Assembly (NCBI GenBank): GCA_016780245.1 | Contig: JADHME010000009.1 | Span: 1 to 34,094 of the forward strand | Length of the DNA stretch: 34,094 nt | Direction of reading: 5' to 3' | Source of the DNA: Flavobacteriaceae bacterium | GTDB lineage: Bacteria > Bacteroidota > Bacteroidia > Flavobacteriales > Flavobacteriaceae | Shown here: positions 1 through 7,635 of the stretch, in pieces | Layout: every line of letters starts with the position of its first letter | Position numbering within the stretch: position 1 is the stretch's first letter | Made by a program: the position numbers and the translations under genes | The notes under the pieces: generated by a model | Told to the model about the DNA's origin: nothing | The model's input: only the letters and a program-made list of their open reading frames with translations | Databases searched by the model: none

Positions 1-59
1 AACACCATATTCAACGTTTTAGAAATTATACCCTATAATTGATTTATATTTGTCAAATT

Positions 60-482
60 ATGAGCGGTATTAAAATAAATGGTGCAAAAAAAAGTTTTTT
101 TAACATCAAACATGTGTCACAAAAGCTTATAGATTTTGCCAAGGAAGAGGGTTTTGAAATTGAAAGACTTGAGTATAACTTTGTTGATTCAGAAAAGATG
201 TTTTCTTTAAATAAGGATTTTTTAAATCATGGCACAGATACTGATATAATTACCTTTGATTATTCTGAATCAAAAACAATAGTAGCAGAGGTTTTCATTT
301 CAAATGAAATGATGATTAAAAACGCAAACGAAAACACCCAAAGCATTGAAAATGAGGCTCTTAGGCTTTTTTCTCATGGCTTGCTGCATTGCATGGGGTA
401 TAAGGACGTAACTAATGATGATAAGGCAAAAATGAGGATAAAAGAAGATGAGTTTATCTTTGCCGTTTCACGTGAAACATAA
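60..482 (+). CDS. ybeY: Endoribonuclease YbeY (rRNA maturation factor)
   Basis: Protein contains HGTDTDIITFDY and SHGLLHCMGYKD, the UPF0054/YbeY signature in Bacteroidota form. ORF track starts at TTG 39; ATG at 60 preferred because a TAnnTTTG box sits at 45-52. Confidence 0.92.
   Translation: MSGIKINGAKKSFFNIKHVSQKLIDFAKEEGFEIERLEYNFVDSEKMFSLNKDFLNHGTDTDIITFDYSESKTIVAEVFISNEMMIKNANENTQSIENEALRLFSHGLLHCMGYKDVTNDDKAKMRIKEDEFIFAVSRET
464..479. promoter_or_regulatory. parS-like ParB binding site (CGTTTCACGTGAAACA; perfect 14-bp palindrome GTTTCACGTGAAAC)
   Basis: 15/16 match to parS TGTTTCACGTGAAACA; lies in the last codons of ybeY immediately before mnmG. Confidence 0.8.
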
Positions 483-2357
483 ATGATGTTTGAATCTAAA
501 TATGATGTTATCGTTGTAGGGGGAGGTCATGCCGGAGCTGAAGCCGCTGCGGCATCGGCAAATCTTGGCTCAAAAACCCTTCTTGTAACAATGAACCTTC
601 AAACAATTGGTCAAATGTCGTGTAACCCTGCGATGGGCGGTATTGCTAAAGGACAAATTGTTAGAGAAATTGATGCGCTTGGGGGGTACAGTGGAATCGT
701 TTCGGATTTAACTTCTATTCAGTTCAAGATGCTAAACAAATCTAAAGGTCCAGCTATGTGGAGCCCAAGAGTTCAGTCTGATAGAGCACAGTTTGCCTTG
801 AAGTGGAGGGAAATGCTAGAGAAGACCCCAAATCTTGACTTTTATCAGGACATGGTTGTTGGCTTAATAGTTAAAAACAATCAAATTAGGGGTGTTAAAA
901 CAGGCCTTGACATTGATATTTTCTCTAAAACGGTAATTTTAACCAACGGAACATTTCTAAATGGTCTAATTCATGTTGGAGAAAAAAATTTTGGAGGAGG
1001 AAGGGTTGGAGAGAAATCCTCTACAGGAATAACATCAGATCTTGAGTCGTACGGTTTTATTTCAGGCAGAATGAAAACTGGAACACCTCCAAGGGTTGAC
1101 GGAAGATCTTTGGATTATTCGGTTATGGAAGAACAGCCGGGTGATGAAACCCCCTCAAAATTTAGCTTTCTTGAGGAAATCAAACCGATTGAAGATCAAA
1201 CGAGTTGTCATATAACATATACAAATACAATCGTTCACGATATTATGGCTGAATCTTTTAACAGGTCTCCTATGTTTAATGGAAAAATTAGCAGTACAGG
1301 TCCAAGGTATTGCCCCTCTATTGAGGATAAAATTCATAGGTTTTCAGATAAAGAGCGTCATCAAATTTTTGTTGAGCCAGAAGGAAAAAACACTGTTGAG
1401 GTTTATGTAAACGGTTTCTCTACATCAATGCCAGAAGATGTTCAATATTCGGCAATAAAAAAAATACCAGGTTTTAAAAATGTAAAAATTTTTAGACCAG
1501 GCTATGCAATTGAGTACGATTATTTTCCACCAACTCAGTTAACATTAACACTTGAAACTAAAAGTATCGAGAATTTGTTTTTTGCAGGACAAATTAATGG
1601 AACTACTGGATACGAAGAAGCAGCAGCACAAGGTTTAATGGCTGGCATTAATGCTGCGGCAAAAGTTTTTTCAAAAGACTCTTTGGTTCTTACAAGAAGT
1701 GAAGCTTATATAGGTGTATTAATTGATGATTTAATAACAAAAGGAACAGAAGAACCATATAGAATGTTTACTTCTCGCGCTGAGTATAGAACTCTTTTAA
1801 GGCAAGATAATGCTGATATAAGGTTAACGGAAAAATCATTTAATATTGGACTGGCATCTAAAAATAGACTTAAAAGAATCCAGAACAAACAAGAAAAAGT
1901 TAAGTCCTATGTTGATTTCTTTGAAAAAACAAGCTATGAACTAGATGAGGTTAATCCATTATTAGAGTCAGTTGGCTATGAACCTGTTCCTCAAAAAGGT
2001 AAATTAGCCAAGATGTATGCTAGGCCTAATATTAAAAAGGACCATATGATCTCTTTACCCTCAGTTAAAGATTACATTGAAAAGAACTCTCTAGATATTG
2101 AAATTATCGAGCAAGCAGAAATTCAGATAAAGTATAGGGGGTACATTGAAAAAGAAAAAAACAATGCAGACAAGCTACAAAGATTGGAGGATATTAAAAT
2201 CCCAAAAAACTTTGATTATGACTCTCTTGCATCATTATCTTTTGAGGCAAAAGAAAAATTAAACTCCATTAAACCAAGCACCTTATCCCAGGCCTCGAGA
2301 ATTAGCGGTATTAATCCTAGTGATATTAGCGTTCTTCTGGTTAAGATGGGTCGATAA
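483..2357 (+). CDS. mnmG: tRNA uridine-5-carboxymethylaminomethyl(34) synthesis enzyme MnmG (GidA)
   Basis: FAD-binding VIVVGGGHAGAEAA, SCNPAMGGIAKGQIVREIDALGG, TGYEEAAAQGLMAGINAA; 624 aa. Confidence 0.98.
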   Translation: MMFESKYDVIVVGGGHAGAEAAAASANLGSKTLLVTMNLQTIGQMSCNPAMGGIAKGQIVREIDALGGYSGIVSDLTSIQFKMLNKSKGPAMWSPRVQSDRAQFALKWREMLEKTPNLDFYQDMVVGLIVKNNQIRGVKTGLDIDIFSKTVILTNGTFLNGLIHVGEKNFGGGRVGEKSSTGITSDLESYGFISGRMKTGTPPRVDGRSLDYSVMEEQPGDETPSKFSFLEEIKPIEDQTSCHITYTNTIVHDIMAESFNRSPMFNGKISSTGPRYCPSIEDKIHRFSDKERHQIFVEPEGKNTVEVYVNGFSTSMPEDVQYSAIKKIPGFKNVKIFRPGYAIEYDYFPPTQLTLTLETKSIENLFFAGQINGTTGYEEAAAQGLMAGINAAAKVFSKDSLVLTRSEAYIGVLIDDLITKGTEEPYRMFTSRAEYRTLLRQDNADIRLTEKSFNIGLASKNRLKRIQNKQEKVKSYVDFFEKTSYELDEVNPLLESVGYEPVPQKGKLAKMYARPNIKKDHMISLPSVKDYIEKNSLDIEIIEQAEIQIKYRGYIEKEKNNADKLQRLEDIKIPKNFDYDSLASLSFEAKEKLNSIKPSTLSQASRISGINPSDISVLLVKMGR

Positions 2358-3194
2358 TTGTTCCACGTGAAACAGATCTTTAAAAAAGACCATAAACTGT
2401 TTAAAGTAAAAGACTATATAAAGTCAGGTGATCTTTTTCAACTATATAAAGACAATAATTCTGGAATAGCTTGGACCTTTTTAGATAAGAATCATAACCA
2501 TGAGTATTATTACTTGTCCGAAAAATATATTCCGCATAAAGAAAAAAAAGGTTTTTTTGGCTTTTTATATTTATTTGTTCAAAAGATCATGTTTAGATAC
2601 AAATTAAAGAATCTAAAAAATCACATTAACAAAAACAAGACAGTTTTAGATTATGGTTCAGGAGATGGGAGGTTTGCCGAATATTTAAACCAACTACACA
2701 TTAAAACAATGACCTACGATCCTCTTGTAAACAAATTAGATGAATCAGAGCCTTATAGTCATCAAACATCTGAAAATCAAGTAGATACACTAATGATGTG
2801 GCACGTACTTGAGCATATACCAGATTTAGATTCATCGATTAAAGCAATATATAATTCTATTAAAAACAAAGGATCTTTAGTAATTGCTGTACCAAACATC
2901 GATAGCTTTGACTCAAAGCACTACAAAGAGTGTTGGGCAGGCTTCGATGTCCCACGTCATCTCTATCATTTTAATCATGAAAGTTTAATTAACTTTATAG
3001 AAAAGCAAGGTTTTATTTATAATTATAGAAAACCATTAATTTTTGATTCTTTTTATGTTTCTATTTTATCAGAGAAAAACAGGAATAATCCATTTGGTAT
3101 ATTGATTGGATTGACTATAGGGTTATTATCAAACTTTTTCGCACTTTTTTCTACTAACTATTCCTCATCCTTCTACGTTTTTACTAAAGACTAA
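2358..3194 (+). CDS. Class I SAM-dependent methyltransferase
   Basis: Motif I VLDYGSGDGRFAEYL, then MMWHVLEHIPDL; follows mnmG. TTG start inferred from the ORF track; initiation site uncertain. Confidence 0.85.
   Translation: MFHVKQIFKKDHKLFKVKDYIKSGDLFQLYKDNNSGIAWTFLDKNHNHEYYYLSEKYIPHKEKKGFFGFLYLFVQKIMFRYKLKNLKNHINKNKTVLDYGSGDGRFAEYLNQLHIKTMTYDPLVNKLDESEPYSHQTSENQVDTLMMWHVLEHIPDLDSSIKAIYNSIKNKGSLVIAVPNIDSFDSKHYKECWAGFDVPRHLYHFNHESLINFIEKQGFIYNYRKPLIFDSFYVSILSEKNRNNPFGILIGLTIGLLSNFFALFSTNYSSSFYVFTKD
2359..2374. promoter_or_regulatory. parS ParB binding site (TGTTCCACGTGAAACA)
   Basis: Exact 16-bp match to the canonical chromosomal parS consensus; overlaps the putative TTG start of the following methyltransferase ORF. 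Confidence 0.88.
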
Positions 3195-4288
3195 ACCTCT
3201 TCTTTATTTATAAGTTTAGTAAGGATAATAGCAAAATTGGTGAACACTATTTTAGAATTTACATTTCTTGAAATTGAATAATGACAATCTTCTATTAATG
3301 ATATTATTTCAATAAGATTAGAGCTGTGTACAAAAGGGGAAAGTTTATCAATTTTAAAATCTGTATTTGAAGAAAATGATCCCAAACTCTTGGAACTATA
3401 GCTTATCAACATGGCTTCTCTAATAAGATATGAGCAATAGCTTAAAAAATCTTTTTGCTGATCTCTAGAAATAGAGGCTAGTTTTTCAGACCATTTTGTA
3501 AGATCAAGAATTGCAGCTTTACTTTTTTTAGCTAAAAAGGCGAACCTTAAGCATTCAACAAAGTTGTTTTCGTGAGATATAGAATCAGACTCCTCATCCA
3601 AATAACTTATTGATCTCGCAACACTTCCTCTTGATGTATTTACAATTAAATTGTAGTCAACACCAGTAAAATTTTCTTTAATATAATTTGTGTGATCTAC
3701 TTTATTTATTGGATTTAAGTTTGAAATTTGACAACGAGAAATTATAGTTGGGAGAATAGCCTGAATGTTTGACGTAATTAAAATAAAGTATGTATTAACA
3801 GGGGGTTCCTCTAGAATTTTTAAGAGCTTATTTGATGTTTGTGGCATCATAGTTTCAGCTCCCCAAAAAATAAAAACTTTGTTCCCTCCTAAGTATGATT
3901 TTAGTGAGGATTTTTTTTGCACCTTTTCAATTTCAGAGACTTTTATTGATCCTTGAGACACTGTATTTCCAATATAGCTAGACCATTTTTGATAATCACC
4001 AAAAGTGTTTTCTTTTAAAAACGATAACCATTCGGAATAAACATCTTCATCATCTTTTATTGAAGCAAAAGAAGGAAAAGAAAAATGAAGATCAGGATGA
4101 TCATAAATATCACCTTGAAAAGAAGAGTCATTTTTTAGAAGAGATTTTGCAATTTCAATAGCTAAATTCAAACCACCATAACCATCTCTGTCAACTAAAA
4201 TTTTTGACTGTGGAAAAGATTTGTTTGTGATAGAATTATAGATTTTTTCTTTTATACTATGTTGTCCTAAAATTCTATCTAAATTCAT
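3191..4288 (-). CDS. holB: DNA polymerase III subunit delta' (HolB-like clamp loader)
   Basis: MPQTSNKLLKILEEPPVNTYFILITSNIQAILPTIISRCQ is the clamp-loader SRC region. Start placed at ATG 4288 rather than TTG 4294 because a TAnnTTTG box abuts it. Confidence 0.88.
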   Translation of the reverse strand: MNLDRILGQHSIKEKIYNSITNKSFPQSKILVDRDGYGGLNLAIEIAKSLLKNDSSFQGDIYDHPDLHFSFPSFASIKDDEDVYSEWLSFLKENTFGDYQKWSSYIGNTVSQGSIKVSEIEKVQKKSSLKSYLGGNKVFIFWGAETMMPQTSNKLLKILEEPPVNTYFILITSNIQAILPTIISRCQISNLNPINKVDHTNYIKENFTGVDYNLIVNTSRGSVARSISYLDEESDSISHENNFVECLRFAFLAKKSKAAILDLTKWSEKLASISRDQQKDFLSYCSYLIREAMLISYSSKSLGSFSSNTDFKIDKLSPFVHSSNLIEIISLIEDCHYSISRNVNSKIVFTNFAIILTKLINKEEV

Positions 4289-4291
4289 ACT

Positions 4292-4299
4292 CAAATATA
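4292..4299 (-). promoter_or_regulatory. Putative Bacteroidota -7 promoter element (TATATTTG) for holB
   Basis: Minus-strand TATATTTG, 3 nt upstream of ATG. Confidence 0.5.
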
Positions 4300-4309
4300 T
4301 ATCATATTA

Positions 4310-4317
4310 TATCTTTG
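4310..4317 (+). promoter_or_regulatory. Putative Bacteroidota -7 promoter element (TATCTTTG) for pgk
   Basis: TAnnTTTG match 19 nt upstream of the pgk ATG. Confidence 0.5.
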
Positions 4318-4336
4318 TCGACAAAATAATATTAAC

Positions 4337-5530
4337 ATGAATCTCTTACAAAATCATAAACTTAACAATAAGAAAGCTATAATTAGAGTCGACTTAAATG
4401 TTCCTTTAAATGAAAAAAAAGAGGTTACTGATTATACCAGAATTGAGGCTATAAAGGAGACGGTCAATTTTGTTATTGATAATGGAGGTTCATGTATTTT
4501 ACTTTCTCATCTGGGAAGGCCTAAAGGAAAAGATGAGAACTTGTCACTTAAAAATATTTTAGGTCCTGTTTCAAAGACTTTAGGTAGACCTATTGTTTTT
4601 TTTCAAGACTGTATTGGAGAAGAAGCTGAAAAAGCAACAAAAAAACTACAACCAGGAGAAATTATCTTGATGGAAAACTTACGATTTTATAAAGAAGAGA
4701 CGGGTGGAGATAATTTATTTGCAGAAAAACTATCAAGACTTGGAGATCTGTATATAAATGATGCATTTGGAACTTGTCATAGAGAGCACGCTTCTACTGC
4801 TGTAATTGCAAATTACTTTCCTAATGATAAATACGTTGGGAAATTATTACAAAAAGAACTTGAAGCAATTAGTCAAATTGCAGAACATGGAGAAAAACCA
4901 GTTCTTGCAATTTTAGGAGGTGCCAAGGTCTCCAGCAAACTAAATATTTTATATAATCTAATTAAAAAAGTAGATAAAATAATTATTGGTGGAGGAATGG
5001 CATATACGTTTATAGCTGCACAGGGAGGAAAAATAGGAGAGTCTTTGATTGAAGAGGATTTAATAGAAAATGCTAAAGAAATTCTAGAGATAGCAAAAAA
5101 TTTAAACAAAGAAATTATTCTACCGGATGATATAAAAGCGACAACAGATTTTGACCAGAATGACTTGATTAAAACTTTTGATTCAAATAAAATAGAAAAC
5201 GGTTGGATGGGCTTAGATATCGGTTCAAAAACTATTGAGAAATTTAATCAAGCAATTTTATCAAGTAAAACAATTTTTTGGAATGGCCCTGTAGGTGTTT
5301 TTGAAAAAGAGGCATTTTTAGAAGGGACTCGATCAATTTGTAATTCATTAAAAGAAGCCAAAACCCTTGGGACAAAGGTTATTGTTGGGGGTGGCGACTC
5401 AATCGCAGCACTTAAAAAACTTGGAAAAGAAGATTGGGTTAGCTATATTTCAACAGGAGGAGGAGCTCTTTTGGAAAGCTTGGAAGGTAAAATTCTTCCT
5501 GGAGTTAAAGCATTGCTTAATGAGAATTAA
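4337..5530 (+). CDS. pgk: Phosphoglycerate kinase
   Basis: RVDLNVPLN, LLSHLGRPKG, NDAFGTCHREHAST, FWNGPVGVFE, TKVIVGGGDSIAA motifs; full length. Confidence 0.98.
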   Translation: MNLLQNHKLNNKKAIIRVDLNVPLNEKKEVTDYTRIEAIKETVNFVIDNGGSCILLSHLGRPKGKDENLSLKNILGPVSKTLGRPIVFFQDCIGEEAEKATKKLQPGEIILMENLRFYKEETGGDNLFAEKLSRLGDLYINDAFGTCHREHASTAVIANYFPNDKYVGKLLQKELEAISQIAEHGEKPVLAILGGAKVSSKLNILYNLIKKVDKIIIGGGMAYTFIAAQGGKIGESLIEEDLIENAKEILEIAKNLNKEIILPDDIKATTDFDQNDLIKTFDSNKIENGWMGLDIGSKTIEKFNQAILSSKTIFWNGPVGVFEKEAFLEGTRSICNSLKEAKTLGTKVIVGGGDSIAALKKLGKEDWVSYISTGGGALLESLEGKILPGVKALLNEN

Positions 5531-6506
5531 AACTTTTTATAAAACCATATTGATCCTTTTGATTTTTGGACTTTTAGGGGGCTGTAATTCTAATGGTTCA
5601 AATGCTTACGTTCCAGAATCAAGTGGAAATATTAATGCATTAACCGTGGTCATGCCTCAAGCTTTATGGAGCAAATCACTAGGAACTGATGTAAGAAATA
5701 TATTAATGGAGCCCTATGAAGGCCTCCCTTTTGATGAACCAAAATATGATCTATATCATCTTGACCCATCTATTTTTACAGGGTTTGCTAGGAGTGGAAG
5801 AAATATAGTTTTTTTCAAGAAAGACACATCCAATCAAGGTTTTAGATTGATTAAAAATTTGTGGGCAAGACCTCAGATAGCAGGACTTATTACAGGAGAA
5901 GATGAAGAAGTTATGAAGTTTTATTTTGATGAGAATAAAGACCTTCTTTTAAGATCAATAAACGAGAATGAAAGATTAGAAAAGATCAGAAGAATGTCAA
6001 AAGCTTTAAATAAAGATAAAGAGCTATCAAATAGGTTTGGTATATCTATGACCTTTCCCGATGCATATAAAACTGTAAAAGACACAACTAATTTTGTATG
6101 GATTGAAAAGGAAGTTTACAAAGGACATCTAAACATCATAGCTTACACTTTGCCCTTAGATATAGATCTTAAGAAAATTGAAGAAAGAATTCCTGCAATA
6201 AGAGATTCAATTGGAAAAATTCATGTTCCCGGAAGAGTTCCGGGTTCTTACATGATAACAGAGAGAGCCTATTTGCCATATTATTATAAAACTACAGTCA
6301 ATAATCTTGAAGCTATACTAACTAAAGGAACATGGGAAGTTCAAAACGACTTTATGGCAGGCCCTTATGTAAATTATATCATTAAAGACACTTTAAATAA
6401 AAGAAACATGGTGATTGAAGGGTTTTCCTTTGCACCCTCAGAGAGCAAGAGAGATTATATGTTTGAATTAAACACTATAATAACGACTATGAAGCTAGTA
6501 AATTAG
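5520..6506 (+). CDS. DUF4837-family lipoprotein
   Basis: Re-started at ATG 5520 (MRIKTFYKTILILLIFGLLGGCNSNG: signal peptide plus lipobox LGGC). The track ORF from 5367 runs 164 bp into pgk. 11 bp overlap with pgk remains. Confidence 0.82.
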   Translation: MRIKTFYKTILILLIFGLLGGCNSNGSNAYVPESSGNINALTVVMPQALWSKSLGTDVRNILMEPYEGLPFDEPKYDLYHLDPSIFTGFARSGRNIVFFKKDTSNQGFRLIKNLWARPQIAGLITGEDEEVMKFYFDENKDLLLRSINENERLEKIRRMSKALNKDKELSNRFGISMTFPDAYKTVKDTTNFVWIEKEVYKGHLNIIAYTLPLDIDLKKIEERIPAIRDSIGKIHVPGRVPGSYMITERAYLPYYYKTTVNNLEAILTKGTWEVQNDFMAGPYVNYIIKDTLNKRNMVIEGFSFAPSESKRDYMFELNTIITTMKLVN

Positions 6507-6510
6507 AATA

Positions 6511-6663
6511 CTATTCTTTTGTTTCTTCTTCTTCCTCTTTTGTAGCTTTTTTAAACTCCTTAATTCCACTTCCAAGTCCCCTCATAAGTTCAGGAATTTT
6601 TCTACCACCAAAAAGTAGAAGAACGACAATAATAATTAGAATAATTTGAGGTCCACCTATCAT
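6511..6663 (-). CDS. tatA: Sec-independent (twin-arginine) translocase TatA/E-like protein, 50 aa
   Basis: Not in ORF track. Reverse strand translates to [52 protein letters not shown] helix, FGGRKIPEL hinge, amphipathic helix. Confidence 0.93.
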   Translation of the reverse strand: MIGGPQIILIIIVVLLLFGGRKIPELMRGLGSGIKEFKKATKEEEEETKE

Positions 6664-6676
6664 ATTTGAAAATTTA

Positions 6677-6691
6677 TGGAACTATGTTCCA
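6677..6691. repeat. Inverted repeat TGGAAC-TAT-GTTCCA in the divergent tatA / M23 intergenic region
   Basis: Perfect 6-bp arms with 3-nt spacer, between the tatA start codon and its putative -7 box. Confidence 0.6.
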
Positions 6692-6695
6692 AAAA

Positions 6696-6703
6696 CAAAT
6701 TTA
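6696..6703 (-). promoter_or_regulatory. Putative -7 element (TAAATTTG) for tatA
   Basis: Minus-strand TAnnTTTG match upstream of tatA. Confidence 0.45.
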
Positions 6704-6764
6704 AAGAATTATTTTTTGTAATATGAATTTATTAAACAGATAATAACTTCTGACTAACTATATA

Positions 6765-6772
6765 TATATTTG
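6765..6772 (+). promoter_or_regulatory. Putative -7 element (TATATTTG) for the M23 peptidase gene
   Basis: TAnnTTTG ending 5 nt before the ATG at 6778. Confidence 0.5.
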
Positions 6773-6777
6773 CATTA

Positions 6778-7635
6778 ATGCCAAAAAAGAAAAAAAACAC
6801 CTTATTTGAAAAGCTTTCTTCAAGGTTTCATATCCTTTTAGTTAATGAAAAAACTCTTGAAAAGAAAAAACTTTTTTCTTCTTCAACCTCAAGTTTACTT
6901 GTTTCTTTATTATTTGCGTTTATTCTTTTGCTTTCAACATCTTTTTTGGTAATATATTTTACCCCTCTTAAAGAATACTTTAGAGGTTATACGAGTGTTG
7001 AATTAAGAGAAAATTCTTTAGAAAATTCTTTAAAATTGGACTCCCTTGAAACCCTTTATATAATGCAGTCTAGATATATAAATTCATTGAAGGATATGCT
7101 TGCAGGAAATATTTCCTTTGAAGATCTTAATCAAGATAGTATCAGAATTCAAAATAATGCAGTTGAGCTTGAGCTTATTAAACCAAATGAAGAAGATTCC
7201 TTGTTAAGGGCAATAGTTGAAGAAGAAGACAAATACAATGCTTTTGATATTTTAGGAGAAAGATTTACTACAGTTTTATTTCCACCTGTAAGTGGAGGGC
7301 TTTCTTCAGGCTTTGACCTAGAAAACAAACACTACGGTGTCGATATTGTTATGCCGCAGAATTCACCTGTTCATTCAATTAGTGAAGGAATTGTAGTTTT
7401 TTCTGAATGGACATCTGAAACAGGATATGTAATTATCATTGAACACTTAAACGGTCTTACCTCAATATATAAACATAACTCATCATTGGTCAAGTCTCAG
7501 GGGGAAAGAGTAGAAACTGGAGAAATCATTGCATTTACGGGAAATACGGGAGAGCTAACTACAGGGCCACATTTACATTTTGAGCTTTGGTATCAGGGTG
7601 AACCAGTTGACCCACAGAGTTATATTGAATTCTAG
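6778..7635 (+). CDS. M23-family (LytM) metallopeptidase, membrane-anchored
   Basis: N-terminal TM; C-terminal KHYGVDIV and GPHLHFELWYQGEPVDPQSYI retain LytM metal-ligand motifs. Confidence 0.93.
   Translation: MPKKKKNTLFEKLSSRFHILLVNEKTLEKKKLFSSSTSSLLVSLLFAFILLLSTSFLVIYFTPLKEYFRGYTSVELRENSLENSLKLDSLETLYIMQSRYINSLKDMLAGNISFEDLNQDSIRIQNNAVELELIKPNEEDSLLRAIVEEEDKYNAFDILGERFTTVLFPPVSGGLSSGFDLENKHYGVDIVMPQNSPVHSISEGIVVFSEWTSETGYVIIIEHLNGLTSIYKHNSSLVKSQGERVETGEIIAFTGNTGELTTGPHLHFELWYQGEPVDPQSYIEF

Noticed and set aside
5367-5519. N-terminal 51 aa of the track ORF 5367-6506
   Set aside because: Out-of-frame translation of pgk; the lipoprotein signal peptide begins at ATG 5520.
6228-6244. Perfect GC-rich hairpin CCCGGAA-GAG-TTCCGGG
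   Set aside because: Lies inside the DUF4837 lipoprotein CDS and is explained by coding for H-V-P-G-R-V-P-G-S; no U-tract and no gene boundary.
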